Below are positions 44,562 to 53,845 of a DNA stretch of 64,000 nucleotides, one piece after another (positions within the stretch are counted from its first letter, which is position 1; every line of letters begins with the position of its first letter). The DNA is taken from NCBI RefSeq assembly GCF_014200725.1, contig NZ_JACHCL010000002.1:248001-312000 (forward strand), given 5' to 3'. The translations under genes and the position numbers were made by a program. The notes below the pieces were generated by a model. That model ran no database searches. It saw nothing but the letters and a program-made list of their open reading frames with translations, and had not been told where the DNA came from. Origin of the DNA: Janthinobacterium silvisoli (GTDB taxonomy: Bacteria; Pseudomonadota; Gammaproteobacteria; Burkholderiales; Burkholderiaceae_D).

Positions 44562-46823
44562 ATGCCTGAACCGATCATGCCCCTTGATGCCAACAAGGAC
44601 GATCACGACGACCTGGTATTCCTCGATGAGCAAGCAGCGCCGCCACCGGCACCCGCACTGCGCAGCGTCTGGCGAGTGATGATCATCGACGACGATGAAG
44701 ACGTCCACTCCACCACCACTTTTGCCCTCGGCAACCTGGAAATGCAGCACCGCCCGCTGGAGTTCGTGCACGCCTATTCGGCGGCGCAGGCGCGCGAACA
44801 GCTCAAGCACGAAACCGATATCGCCGTCATTCTGCTCGACGTGGTGATGGAACAGGATGACGCGGGCCTGCACCTGGTGCGCTACATCCGCGAAACCCTG
44901 AAAATGACCGATGTGCGCATCATCCTGCGCACCGGCCAGCCCGGTTATGCGCCGGAAATCGACGCCATCCGCGATTTTGACATCAACGACTACAAGACCA
45001 AGTCCGAACTGACGCGCATCAAGCTGTTTACCACCGTCACGGCGGCCATCCGCTCGTATGAGCAGATACGGGCGATCAGCAGCAGCCGGCGCGGCCTGGA
45101 CCAGATCGTCCACGCCAGCACGCAGTTGATGGCGCTGCACGGCGTGCAGAATTTCTCGGCTGGCGCGCTGGCGCAGATCGCCGACTTGCTGGGCATCCGC
45201 GCCGACGGCGTGCTGTGCGTGCAGGATATGCTCGACGATGGCAGCAAGCAGCTGGTCGTCTGCGCCTGCGCCGGCATCTTTTCCAGTCTGCCGCACAGCG
45301 CCTTGTGCAAGATCGACAATGCCCGCGTGGCGCACGCCATCGAGCAAACGCTGGTCCAGCGGCGCAATGTGTACGCCCACGATTACGTCACCTTGTACTT
45401 TGCCGGAAAATCGAGCCGCGATGCAGCCGCCTTCTTGCTGCTGCCGCGGCCCCTCACCGCCATCGATGAAAGCCTGCTCGAAGTATTTTGCAGCAACGTG
45501 GCAGTGGGACTCGACAACGTCGAACTGGTCACGCACCTGCATAACGCGGCCTTCTACGACCAACTATCGAAGCTGCCGAACCGCACGCGCCTGGTGGAAA
45601 TCCTCGACGCGGCGCTGGCCGGCCCAGCGCGCGACGAAGCCACCCTGTCGCTGGTCGACCTCGACCACTTTGCCGAAACAAACGACGCGCTGGGCCATCA
45701 ATTTGGCGACTTGCTGCTGCTCGCCGTGGCAGGCCGGCTGCAAACCCAGCTGGGCGGACAACTGACGGTGGCGCGCCTGGGCGGCGATATCTTCAGCGTG
45801 CTGGGCGACTCGTCGCAGGTAAACCCGGCCAATATCCTGGCGTTGTTCCAGACGCCGTTCAGCATCGATGGCCAGGACGTGCAGGTATCGGCCACCCTGG
45901 GCCTGGTACGCCTGGGCGAGCATGCGGGCACGGGCGCCGATGCCTTGAAAGATGCCGATATCGCGCTGAAGCGTGCCAAGAGCCAGCAGCGCGCCGGCCA
46001 TTTTTATTTTTCGCGCAGCATGGGCATCGAAATCCGCGAGCGCGTGCGCATGATGCATGCACTGCGCACCGCCTTCAGCCAGAGCCAGCTGTTTGTGGTC
46101 TACCAGCCGCAGATCGACCTGTCCACCCGTCGCGCCGTGGGCGCCGAAGCGCTGCTGCGCTGGCAAACGCCGGATGGCAAGTTCATCTCGCCCGACCGCT
46201 TCATTCCGATTGCCGAATATTCGGGCATGATCATCGAAATGGGCGAATGGGTGCTGCGCACGGCATGCCGTGAACTGGTGCGGCTGCGCGCCGAGGGCCA
46301 CCGCAATTTCGTCATGTCGGTCAATGTGTCGCAAGTGCAGTTCCGCCACCCGCTGTTCCTGGAAATGCTGCGCCTGGCGCTGGAGGAAACCCAGGCGCCG
46401 CCCGAATTCATCGAGCTGGAAATCACCGAATCGATGGCCATGGAAGAACCCGACCTGCTGATCAAGATGCTGTGGCAAATCAAGCAGACGGGCGTGAGCA
46501 TCGCCATCGACGATTTCGGCACCGGCTTTTCATCTCTGTCCTATCTGCAGCGCCTGCAGGTGGACCGCCTGAAGATCGACCGCGCCTTCGTCACTGAAAT
46601 CACCGGTTCGGCGCGCGGCAGCAGCATCGCTGAAATGGTCATCCAGCTGGGCCGCAACCTGGGCCTGGCCGTGATCGCCGAAGGGGTGGAAGATGAGCGG
46701 CAGGCGCAAATCCTGCAGGCGCTGGGCTGCCCCATGGCCCAGGGTTTCCTGTTCGCCCGCCCGATGACGGCCAGCGCGCTGGGCAAATGGCTGACGGAAG
46801 AAGCGCTGCAGGGCGCGGCCTGA
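44562..46823 (+). CDS. Response regulator REC-DUF3369-GGDEF-EAL, probable c-di-GMP phosphodiesterase
   Basis: This 753-residue cytoplasmic protein has a receiver domain (about 37-165) with acidic pocket IIDDDEDVH and phosphoacceptor Asp93 (VILLDVVMEQ), a DUF3369 domain (about 180-325), a GGDEF-like domain in which the signature is GGDIF (so cyclase activity is doubtful), and an EAL domain with intact EALLRW, VNVSQVQF, EITESMAME, IDDFGTGFSSLSYL and EGVEDERQ. It most likely hydrolyses c-di-GMP when phosphorylated. No cognate kinase gene is adjacent. A perfect 13-bp inverted repeat precedes the gene. Confidence 0.92.
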   Translation: MPEPIMPLDANKDDHDDLVFLDEQAAPPPAPALRSVWRVMIIDDDEDVHSTTTFALGNLEMQHRPLEFVHAYSAAQAREQLKHETDIAVILLDVVMEQDDAGLHLVRYIRETLKMTDVRIILRTGQPGYAPEIDAIRDFDINDYKTKSELTRIKLFTTVTAAIRSYEQIRAISSSRRGLDQIVHASTQLMALHGVQNFSAGALAQIADLLGIRADGVLCVQDMLDDGSKQLVVCACAGIFSSLPHSALCKIDNARVAHAIEQTLVQRRNVYAHDYVTLYFAGKSSRDAAAFLLLPRPLTAIDESLLEVFCSNVAVGLDNVELVTHLHNAAFYDQLSKLPNRTRLVEILDAALAGPARDEATLSLVDLDHFAETNDALGHQFGDLLLLAVAGRLQTQLGGQLTVARLGGDIFSVLGDSSQVNPANILALFQTPFSIDGQDVQVSATLGLVRLGEHAGTGADALKDADIALKRAKSQQRAGHFYFSRSMGIEIRERVRMMHALRTAFSQSQLFVVYQPQIDLSTRRAVGAEALLRWQTPDGKFISPDRFIPIAEYSGMIIEMGEWVLRTACRELVRLRAEGHRNFVMSVNVSQVQFRHPLFLEMLRLALEETQAPPEFIELEITESMAMEEPDLLIKMLWQIKQTGVSIAIDDFGTGFSSLSYLQRLQVDRLKIDRAFVTEITGSARGSSIAEMVIQLGRNLGLAVIAEGVEDERQAQILQALGCPMAQGFLFARPMTASALGKWLTEEALQGAA

Positions 46824-47175
46824 ATCGCTGCAACACGCGCCGATACGGGCAGAGGATGGCTTATGAAAATGCAAGTCATTAGTGTCTATAAACACTACCA
46901 TAAACAGCATCACAGACGATGCAATCCATATACAATAATGGTGAAATCCAAAATATCCATTATTTAAATTCATGTGAACTGAAACAGCAATACCAGTTTG
47001 CCAGTTTGGGCGCCCGGCTCCCTTGCACACCCAAAAGCAAGCATCGAAACCAACGATATCCTGCCTATGACGGCAAATCGTGGCAAATGGCCACGACATG
47101 GAATACTTGCAATCTTTTATCGACGTGGCGCGCCAGACCGGTCAAGCGTCCGCCCTCTCTTGACGGAATAGCATC
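46824..47175. other. Intergenic region before queH, no gene recognised
   Basis: About 350 bases, AT-rich at 46860-46990. An ORF starting at 46919 (MQSIYNNGE) runs through it, but its composition is not gene-like and it overlaps queH, so it was rejected. I looked for a preQ1 riboswitch (a short hairpin plus A-rich pseudoknot before the start) and did not find one. Confidence 0.45.
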
Positions 47176-47880
47176 ATGGAACAAGAATACACACGCGAAA
47201 AACTGGCCTGGCCTGGTGGCAATAACAAGGTGCTGCTGCACTCGTGCTGCGCACCGTGCTCGGGCGAAGTAATGGAAGCCATGGTGGCGTCGGGCATCGA
47301 CTTCACGATCTTCTTTTATAACCCGAATATTCATCCGTTCAAGGAATATGAGCTGCGCAAGGAAGAAAATATCCGCTTTGCCGAAAAGTTCAATATCCCG
47401 TTCATCGATGCCGATTACGACCGCGACAACTGGTTTGCGCGCGCCAAGGGCATGGAAAACGATCCGGAACGGGGCCGCCGCTGCACCATGTGCTTCGACA
47501 TGCGCTTCGAACGCACGGCCCTGTATGCCCATGAACACGGTTTTCCCGTAATTACCAGTTCATTGGGTATTTCCCGTTGGAAAGATATGAAGCAGATCAA
47601 TGGCAGCGGCGTGCGCGCGGCCAGCCACTACCCCGGCATGCTGTACTGGGAATATAACTGGCGCAAAGGCGGCGGCTCGGCCCGCATGATCGAAATCAGC
47701 AAGCGTGAGAATTTTTACCAGCAAGAGTATTGCGGCTGCGTCTATTCGCTGCGCGACACGAATGAACACCGCGTGGCCATGGGCCGCGAGCGCATCCACC
47801 TGGGCGTCAAGTTTTATGGCACGGTCGAGGTGACAGAACAAGTAACAGAAACAGTCACGGAAACGCCGGAAGAAAAATAA
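47176..47880 (+). CDS. queH: Epoxyqueuosine reductase QueH
   Basis: This 234-residue enzyme reduces epoxyqueuosine to queuosine in tRNA, the last biosynthesis step. The DUF208/QueH cysteines are present: [31 protein letters not shown] and [11 protein letters not shown], which hold an iron-sulfur cluster and a second metal. [12 protein letters not shown] and [12 protein letters not shown] are typical. QueH is an unrelated alternative to QueG. The short acidic tail ([15 protein letters not shown]) is dispensable-looking. A strong terminator follows. Confidence 0.93.
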   Translation: MEQEYTREKLAWPGGNNKVLLHSCCAPCSGEVMEAMVASGIDFTIFFYNPNIHPFKEYELRKEENIRFAEKFNIPFIDADYDRDNWFARAKGMENDPERGRRCTMCFDMRFERTALYAHEHGFPVITSSLGISRWKDMKQINGSGVRAASHYPGMLYWEYNWRKGGGSARMIEISKRENFYQQEYCGCVYSLRDTNEHRVAMGRERIHLGVKFYGTVEVTEQVTETVTETPEEK

Positions 47881-47896
47881 AAGTGACCAGCGTGCA

Positions 47897-47924
47897 AAAA
47901 AGCCAGCATCAATGCTGGCTTTTT
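47897..47924. terminator. Bidirectional terminator between queH and the CBS gene
   Basis: A perfect 13-bp stem (47897-47909 with 47912-47924, core AGCCAGCAT/ATGCTGGCT) has A and T tracts on both sides. The loop is only two bases (CA). It serves convergent queH and the CBS gene. Confidence 0.9.
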
Positions 47925-47947
47925 GTCATCTGGGGCAATCGTAAAGT

Positions 47948-48394
47948 TCAGTCCGCTGTTTCAGCCGGCCAGTCGCGGATATACGCCTTGAGCATCTGGT
48001 TTTCAAAGCTTTGCGCTTCCAGCACGGCGCGTGCCACGTCGTAAAACGAGATCACGCCCAGCAGGGTCTTGGCGTTCATGACGGGCAGGTAGCGCGCATG
48101 CTTTTCCAGCATGATGCGGCGCACTTCGTTCACTTCCGTGTCTGGCGTGACGGTAATCGGGTGGTCATCCATGTGCTTGCGCACGGTGCCGCTACCGAGC
48201 TGGCCCGCGTTTTCGTGCAGCGCCACCAGCACTTCGCGGAAGGTCAGCATGCCGACCAGGTCGCCAAATTCCATGACCACCAGCGAACCGATGTCTTTTT
48301 CAGCCATGGTATTGGCCGCGTCAAGCAAGGGATGGTCAGGCGTGACCGTGTAAAGAATGTTGCCCTTGACTTGGAGAATTTCAGATACTTTCAT
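47948..48394 (-). CDS. CBS-domain pair protein
   Basis: This 148-residue protein is made of two CBS domains and nothing else. Segments: YTVTPDHPLLDAANTMAEKDIGSLVVME, HPITVTPDTEVNEVRRIMLEKHARYLPVM and LLGVISFYDVARAVLEAQ. CBS pairs bind adenosyl nucleotides and act as energy or signal sensors. No transporter or enzyme fused to it or beside it suggests a partner. It converges on queH with a shared terminator. Confidence 0.93.
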   Translation of the reverse strand: MKVSEILQVKGNILYTVTPDHPLLDAANTMAEKDIGSLVVMEFGDLVGMLTFREVLVALHENAGQLGSGTVRKHMDDHPITVTPDTEVNEVRRIMLEKHARYLPVMNAKTLLGVISFYDVARAVLEAQSFENQMLKAYIRDWPAETAD

Positions 48395-48512
48395 GATGGC
48401 CTTCCTGTCCGCGTGAGTGGTATTTTAGTTATTTTAAGCCCTTACACCGACTGTAGCCTATGCCCATCAAAAAATCCAGCCTTGCGCGCAATCAAATCAA
48501 GGGATTCCTTAC

Positions 48513-49136
48513 CTAAGCGCGGCGGCGGAACCAGCCAGCAATCGATAATCTTTCGCGCGCCGTGGGCAACACTTCATGCAACATCTCGCCCGACAAAAAC
48601 AGCGCCATCCTGCCCGCTTCAGGCAAGATATCGATGCAAGACTCGCCTTCCGGATGCAAGCGCAGCGCCCCGCCATGTTCGGGCAGCCAGTCGGCATTGA
48701 GGTAGATCACGACGGACACAGTGCGCTTGTCGTCGTCGCGGAAACGATCCAGATGCGCCCGGTAAAAAGCGCCCGGCGCATACAGGGCGAAATGGCTTTC
48801 GTATTCATCCAGCCCCAGGAACAGTTCGCGGTTCAGTTGCTGGCGCAGCGCTTCCATGCTGGCCAGATAGCGGTCGACGGCCCCGGACCTGCCCGCTTCC
48901 AGCCATTGGATATGGTCGCCACGTATGTCGGGTTGCAGCAGCGGCGCATGGCCGCTGCCCACGCCGGCGCCCTTCATCTGGCCGCTGCGCATGGCTGACA
49001 GAGATTCCGCCGCCAGTTGCGCAGTCAAACCGGCAGGCAGAAAATGGTCTTGCATGCACCAGCCGGCATGGCGCAAGCCCTCGGCAGGCGACAGTGCGGG
49101 CACGGCAAATGCGCCGTCGAACGATATTGCGGGCAT
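48513..49136 (-). CDS. 2-oxoglutarate/Fe(II)-dependent oxygenase (SM-20-like)
   Basis: This 207-residue protein is a prolyl-4-hydroxylase-type oxygenase. The iron triad is HLD in FYRAHLDRFRDDDKRTVSVV (HxD) and a later His in LFLSGEMLHEVLPTARERLSIAGWF, where the Arg (ERLS) should bind 2-oxoglutarate. YLNADWLPEHGGALRLH is also typical. Its substrate is unknown; bacterial members hydroxylate proteins or small metabolites. The gene stands alone between a CBS gene and metY. Confidence 0.88.
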   Translation of the reverse strand: MPAISFDGAFAVPALSPAEGLRHAGWCMQDHFLPAGLTAQLAAESLSAMRSGQMKGAGVGSGHAPLLQPDIRGDHIQWLEAGRSGAVDRYLASMEALRQQLNRELFLGLDEYESHFALYAPGAFYRAHLDRFRDDDKRTVSVVIYLNADWLPEHGGALRLHPEGESCIDILPEAGRMALFLSGEMLHEVLPTARERLSIAGWFRRRA

Positions 49137-49299
49137 AAGATCTTTCCTGGTGGAAGTGCATGAGTGCGTCTACAGCCCAGGATTTCATGGAATGCCGCTG
49201 GCCACCTCGCGGCGCACGCGCGCGGACGATGACTCAGCCTGAATATCGCTGACATGCCATCGTATCACCGCCACAGCATCCCGCCGTAAACATTTTTCA

Positions 49300-49315
49300 G
49301 CGTTTGAAAAAACGC
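49300..49315. promoter_or_regulatory. Short perfect inverted repeat upstream of metY
   Basis: GCGTTT-GAAA-AAACGC is a 6-4-6 inverted repeat, about 85 bases upstream of the metY start. It may be an operator; nothing else supports it. Confidence 0.3.
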
Positions 49316-49377
49316 GCCCATGCGCCCTGCACGCCAGCCCTGTTACTCCGCCGCAAATCCGGGTACGATCTGGCCAC

Positions 49378-49383
49378 TATAAT
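49378..49383 (+). promoter_or_regulatory. -10 box of metY
   Basis: A consensus TATAAT lies 16 bases upstream of the metY ATG. No good -35 at 16-18 bases is visible. It implies a leader of only about 10 bases, which would barely include the GGAG ribosome site. Confidence 0.4.
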
Positions 49384-49399
49384 AATTGGCGGAGACACC

Positions 49400-50710
49400 A
49401 TGAGCGGTCCGAAATACCCCGGTTTTGACACCTTGTCGCTGCATGCAGGCGCCGCGCCCGATCCGGCTACCGGTGCGCGCGCCACACCCATCCATTTCAC
49501 GTCCTCGTTTGCCTTCAAAAGCTCGGACCATGCCGCCTCGCTATTTAATATGGAGCGGGCCGGCCATGTGTACAGCCGCATTTCCAACCCCACCAACGCG
49601 GTGCTGGAAGAACGCATCGCCGCGCTGGAAGGCGGCGTGGCTGGCATCGCCACGGCCAGCGGCCAGGCGGCCATGCATCTGGGACTCTCCACCATCGCCG
49701 GCGCCGGTTCCCATATCGTTGCCTCACGGGCCCTGTATGGCGGTTCGCACAATCTACTGGCTTACACATTAAAACGCTTCGGCATCGAGACGACCTTTGT
49801 CGACCCGCGCGATGCGGACGCCTGGTCCAGCGCCATCCGCCCCAATACCAAGGTGCTGTTCGCCGAAACGCTGGGCAATCCTGGCCTCGATGTGCTCAAT
49901 ATCCCGCAAATCGCCGCCATCGCCCACGAACACTTTTTGCCGCTGATGGTGGACGCCACTTTCACCACGCCCTATCTGCTGCGCCCCTTCGAACATGGCG
50001 CCGACCTGGTATTCCACTCGGCGACGAAATTCTTGTGCGGCCACGGCACGGCCATCGGCGGCTTGCTGGTCGATGGCGGCACCTTTGACTGGCAAGCGGC
50101 CTACGACAGGACGGGGCGCTACGCCGAACTGTGCGAACCATACGACGGTTTTCACGGCATGGTGTTTGCCGAGGAATCCACGGTGGCGCCGTTTGCCCTG
50201 CGTGCGCGGCGTGAAGGCTTGCGCGATTTCGGCGCCGTCATGAGCCCGCACAATGCCTTCGCTGTCTTGCAGGGCATCGAAACCCTGGGCTTGCGCATGG
50301 ACCGCCACGTGGCCAATACGCGCAAGATCGTGCAATGGCTGCTGTCGCATCCGGCCGTGGAATCGGTGTCGTATCCCGAGCTGGACTCGCATCCCGACCA
50401 TGCCCTGGCCAAGACCCTGCTGCCCAAGGGCGCAGGCGCCGTCTTCACCTTCAACCTGCGCGGCGACCGCGCGGCGGGCCAGCGCTTTGTCGACAGCCTG
50501 AAGATTTTCTCGCACCTGGCCAATGTGGGCGACGCCAAGTCGCTGGTGATCCACCCTGCCTCCACCACGCATTTCAGGGTGCCCAACGATCAACTGGCAC
50601 TGGCCGGCATCAGACAAGGCACCATGCGCTTGTCGGTGGGACTGGAAGACGCGGACGACCTGATCGAGGACCTGGCCCATGGCTTGAAACAATCGCAGAA
50701 AGGCGCCTGA
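49400..50710 (+). CDS. metY: O-acetylhomoserine sulfhydrylase / trans-sulfuration PLP enzyme
   Basis: This 436-residue PLP enzyme of the Cys/Met metabolism family most resembles O-acetylhomoserine (thiol)-lyase, which makes homocysteine from O-acetylhomoserine and sulfide; a cystathionine gamma-synthase or -lyase role cannot be excluded. Segments: GFDTLSLHAGAAPDPATGARA, VYSRISNPTNAVLEERIAALEGG, TASGQAAMHLGLSTI and the PLP lysine in HSATKFLCGHGTAIGG, ending VGLEDADDLIEDL. The start at 49400 has GGAGACACC; the open frame to 49304 was rejected. The next gene starts one base after its stop, so an operon with a hydrolase is likely. Confidence 0.9.
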   Translation: MSGPKYPGFDTLSLHAGAAPDPATGARATPIHFTSSFAFKSSDHAASLFNMERAGHVYSRISNPTNAVLEERIAALEGGVAGIATASGQAAMHLGLSTIAGAGSHIVASRALYGGSHNLLAYTLKRFGIETTFVDPRDADAWSSAIRPNTKVLFAETLGNPGLDVLNIPQIAAIAHEHFLPLMVDATFTTPYLLRPFEHGADLVFHSATKFLCGHGTAIGGLLVDGGTFDWQAAYDRTGRYAELCEPYDGFHGMVFAEESTVAPFALRARREGLRDFGAVMSPHNAFAVLQGIETLGLRMDRHVANTRKIVQWLLSHPAVESVSYPELDSHPDHALAKTLLPKGAGAVFTFNLRGDRAAGQRFVDSLKIFSHLANVGDAKSLVIHPASTTHFRVPNDQLALAGIRQGTMRLSVGLEDADDLIEDLAHGLKQSQKGA

Positions 50711-50711
50711 G

Positions 50712-51515
50712 ATGTTATTCACCGTAGACAACAACAGCGCCTATTGCTACACCGGCGGCAAAACCTTCCATCCAGCCCAGCCGACGGCCGTGTTTATCCA
50801 CGGCGCGCAAAACGACCATTCCGTCTGGGCCTTGCAAACCCGCTATTTCGCCCATCACGGCTGGAATGTGCTGGCAGTGGACTTGCCGGGCCATGGACGC
50901 AGCCAGGGCGAAGCGAAAACCAGCGTAGAAGCACTGGCGCACTGGCTGCTGGCCGTGCTGGACGCGGCCGGCGTGGAGCAAGCCATGCTGGCCGGCCACA
51001 GCATGGGTTCCTTGATCGCGCTGGAAGCGGCTTTCCAGGCGCCGCAGCGCGTCAGCCATCTGGCGCTGCTGGGCTCCACCTACCCGATGAAAGTGTCGCC
51101 AGCGCTGCTGGAAACGGCACGTAATGATGAGCAGGCCGCCATCGACATGGTCAATATCTGGTCGCACTCGTCGATCGCACAAAAGCCGTCATTTCCCGGC
51201 CCCGGCTTTTACGCCATGGGCGGCGCGCGGCGCCTCAAGCAGCGTATCTCTGCCATCAATCCGCAGCAAGTCTTTTACACGGATTTTTACGCCTGCAACG
51301 CTTACGCGAATGGCGAACTGGCCGCCGCTGCCGTACGCTGTCCCACCCTGTTTATCTTTGGCGCACGCGACATGATGACGCCGCCGAAATCGACCAAGCT
51401 GCTGACATCGACCATCGCACACGGCAAGCTGGTGATGGTCGACAGCGGCCATGAATTGATGGCTGAACAACCCGACGCCGTACTTGATGCATTATTTTCT
51501 TTTGCCACATCCTGA
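50712..51515 (+). CDS. Alpha/beta hydrolase
   Basis: This 267-residue alpha/beta hydrolase has the oxyanion region VFIHGAQNDHSVW, DLPGHGRSQGEA, the nucleophile in LAGHSMGSLIALEA (Ser), the acid in IFGARDMMTPP and the His in VDSGHELMAE. The catalytic triad is complete. The substrate is unknown; homologues include esterases and C-C hydrolases. It starts one base after the metY stop (TGAGATG), so it is translationally coupled to it, and the WG-repeat gene begins 16 bases after its own stop. Confidence 0.88.
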   Translation: MLFTVDNNSAYCYTGGKTFHPAQPTAVFIHGAQNDHSVWALQTRYFAHHGWNVLAVDLPGHGRSQGEAKTSVEALAHWLLAVLDAAGVEQAMLAGHSMGSLIALEAAFQAPQRVSHLALLGSTYPMKVSPALLETARNDEQAAIDMVNIWSHSSIAQKPSFPGPGFYAMGGARRLKQRISAINPQQVFYTDFYACNAYANGELAAAAVRCPTLFIFGARDMMTPPKSTKLLTSTIAHGKLVMVDSGHELMAEQPDAVLDALFSFATS

Positions 51516-51530
51516 CTTTGATTCGTACCG

Positions 51531-53480
51531 ATGATACCAACCGCAGCCTTGTTCAGCACCGACACCCTTCCCGGCCACCCCGCTTTTGACACGCAAGCCA
51601 TCACCGGCCTGGCCGAATGGCGCCACCATATACCGATGCTGTTCAAGCTGCTGGCCGGCAGCAGCACACAAGCCATCGCCTGGCCCATCTATGGCGATGG
51701 TGTAGAGACAGAGTGCGTACTGGCCGCGCCCATGGCCCAGGCGCAAGCGAGCTGGCAAGCACTATGCGCCTTGATGGAGTTGCCCAAATCACCCGCCATC
51801 AGCGACTTGCTGGCGGGCGGCCAGTCCTGGCTGGTGCTCGATGGCGTACAACTGATCAACCACGATATCGGCACCGCTGAATATGCTGGCGCGCTGCAAG
51901 CGCTGCGCGAGGAAGCACAGCAGCTGCACGCAGCCCTGCTGCGCGGCGACCGCCAGGTGCTGGCGCCCCTACTACGGATGCCAGAACTTGGCTACTGGTC
52001 GGCCAGCGCCAGCGCGCAGCTGATGGAAATCGAGGAAAGTGACGTAGACGAACTGCCCTTCCTGCAAGACCAAGGGCTGGAAGGGCTGGAATGGGTGGAA
52101 GATGCGCTGTGCTATGCGGTCAAGGGCCCCGATGGACAGCATGGCCTGGTCACGCCCTACGGCCGCTGGATCGCCCCGCTGTCGCTGGGCGCCACCGGAC
52201 TCGATACCTATCACGCCGGCGATGGCTGGATCACCTTTGCCTTCGGCGAAGCACATGGCGTGATGGATTTGAACGGCGTCATCGTCTTTCCGCCTGCTCC
52301 TGGCGCCCTGTATGTGATCAGCCCCCACTTGCTGCAGCGGGTGCTGCCCGATGGCGCCAGCTCCCTGCTGCGCCTGCCCGATGGCGCGCTGCTGCTCGAT
52401 GGCGTGGACAATTTCTGCCAGCGCGACGATGGACTTCTCGACTTCGAACGCCAAAGCAACGATGAAGATGAGCGCAATGTCTGCGGCGTGATGGACGTCA
52501 ACGGCGCTGTGCTGCTGCCGCCGCAATTTTTCTCCGTGCAGAATTTCGGCACCAAGAAAAAGCTCGCCATCGTCAGCCAGCGCATCGATGGCCGTTTCCT
52601 GTTTGGCCTGGCCAATCTCAAAGGCGAACTGGTGGCGCCCTGCCAGTACAGCGAAATCGATTGCGCCACGACCTCGTCGCCACCGAAAGTGCGCAAGAAT
52701 CTGATTTACGCCACCGATGCGCAAGGGCTGGCCTGCATGCTGAGCCTCGATGGCAAACAGGTGTTCACACCCCAGTACCCGCCCGCGCACCACCTGCGCG
52801 GGGTGGTAGTGCAAGACGATTTTTTATATGTGATCAAAGATGGTTGGGCCTGGAGCATGGATTTCACGGGCGCCTTGCTGCAGCAGCACGGTACCGTGGA
52901 AGCGTTCAAGGCGGACATCACGGCCCAGCTCAGCGCAGCCATGGGCTTAAGTCGGCAAAAGGCCGCGCCGAAAAACAGCTACACGCCGACCCAGATCCTG
53001 CAGCAGGCCGGCCGCGAACAATTGTTTGCCATGGCCGCCCTGCTGCTGCAAGGCGACAGGGAATTGGCGCAGCGCTGCGTTGATATCACGCTGGAAGAGC
53101 TGGCGGAAGACGACCCGCACGAAGAATATGAAGGTGCGACGATTGAGGCCGCCTGCTTCTTCCTGCTCTGGTCCACGGCCGCCCATGTACTGGGCCACGG
53201 CACTACCCTGGACTGGAAAGCGATCGATGAAGTAGCCCGCATCGGCCAGCATATCGATTTACCAGCCCTGCACGATTTCCAATGGGTAGACCGGGAAGAT
53301 GGCGACAACATGGACGCCGGTCTGGCTGCCATCGCCCGCCACCTGGCGCCCCACGGCTTGAGGCTGGTGAATATGCACGGCGGCGAAGATACGTATTATC
53401 TGGGTGTCGTGCGTGGGCAGGACGCGGCGGCGTTCAGCAAGGTAGCGCTACAGGCTGCCTTGCGGCCCGTGCTGCTATGA
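51531..53480 (+). CDS. WG-repeat protein
   Basis: This 649-residue protein has several beta-rich repeats in the middle (about 170-470), each with a pattern like VMDLNGVIVFPPA, VMDVNGAVLLPPQ and LANLKGELVAPCQYSEID. WG repeats form beta-propeller-like platforms, mostly of unknown function. The N-terminal part (ITGLAEWRHHIPMLFKLLAG) and C-terminal part (QQAGREQLFAMAALLLQGDREL) are not recognised. No signal peptide is seen. It follows the hydrolase gene by 16 bases and precedes a small unknown gene by about 40. Confidence 0.8.
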   Translation: MIPTAALFSTDTLPGHPAFDTQAITGLAEWRHHIPMLFKLLAGSSTQAIAWPIYGDGVETECVLAAPMAQAQASWQALCALMELPKSPAISDLLAGGQSWLVLDGVQLINHDIGTAEYAGALQALREEAQQLHAALLRGDRQVLAPLLRMPELGYWSASASAQLMEIEESDVDELPFLQDQGLEGLEWVEDALCYAVKGPDGQHGLVTPYGRWIAPLSLGATGLDTYHAGDGWITFAFGEAHGVMDLNGVIVFPPAPGALYVISPHLLQRVLPDGASSLLRLPDGALLLDGVDNFCQRDDGLLDFERQSNDEDERNVCGVMDVNGAVLLPPQFFSVQNFGTKKKLAIVSQRIDGRFLFGLANLKGELVAPCQYSEIDCATTSSPPKVRKNLIYATDAQGLACMLSLDGKQVFTPQYPPAHHLRGVVVQDDFLYVIKDGWAWSMDFTGALLQQHGTVEAFKADITAQLSAAMGLSRQKAAPKNSYTPTQILQQAGREQLFAMAALLLQGDRELAQRCVDITLEELAEDDPHEEYEGATIEAACFFLLWSTAAHVLGHGTTLDWKAIDEVARIGQHIDLPALHDFQWVDREDGDNMDAGLAAIARHLAPHGLRLVNMHGGEDTYYLGVVRGQDAAAFSKVALQAALRPVLL

Positions 53481-53523
53481 GTTTGACCACCCGGCAGTGG
53501 CCGCATTTCATGACAAGGTAACC

Positions 53524-53838
53524 ATGCAAGCGAAAAAATTTATCGATGATGTCGTCGCCTCCAATGCGTCGTTGCTGGCCTTGTATGCACAGGGACGGCA
53601 GGGGCAAACCCGGCTGGGCGCCATGCTCGATGGACTGGAACTGGCCGATGGCCAGCGTGCGCAAGTGCTGGCAATGATCAAGCTGGCAATCGATGAATGC
53701 ACTTATCAGCTGGTATGCGGTATCGAAGGCAGCGCCTCGCTCGGTGACAGCCAGCAGGATTACACGCTGCTAGACGAAGATGGCAACACGCTGACGGGCA
53801 GCCTCGATAGCCTGCTTTACGACCGGCTCAACCCCTGA
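53524..53838 (+). CDS. Small protein of unknown function
   Basis: This 104-residue protein starts MQAKKFIDDVVASNASLLALY and has no signal or membrane helix. GQRAQVLAMIKLAIDECTYQLVCGIEGSAS is a likely amphipathic helix pair; the acidic end (QQDYTLLDEDGNTLTGSLDS) is distinctive. No family was recognised. It lies 43 bases after the WG-repeat gene and probably ends that operon. It converges on a BrkB-family gene. Confidence 0.7.
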   Translation: MQAKKFIDDVVASNASLLALYAQGRQGQTRLGAMLDGLELADGQRAQVLAMIKLAIDECTYQLVCGIEGSASLGDSQQDYTLLDEDGNTLTGSLDSLLYDRLNP

Positions 53839-53845
53839 TTCGCCA

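Noticed and set aside
46919..47272. Possible gene or preQ1 riboswitch upstream of queH
   Set aside because: The ORF composition is not gene-like and overlaps queH; no preQ1-type hairpin and A-rich pseudoknot tail could be recognised.
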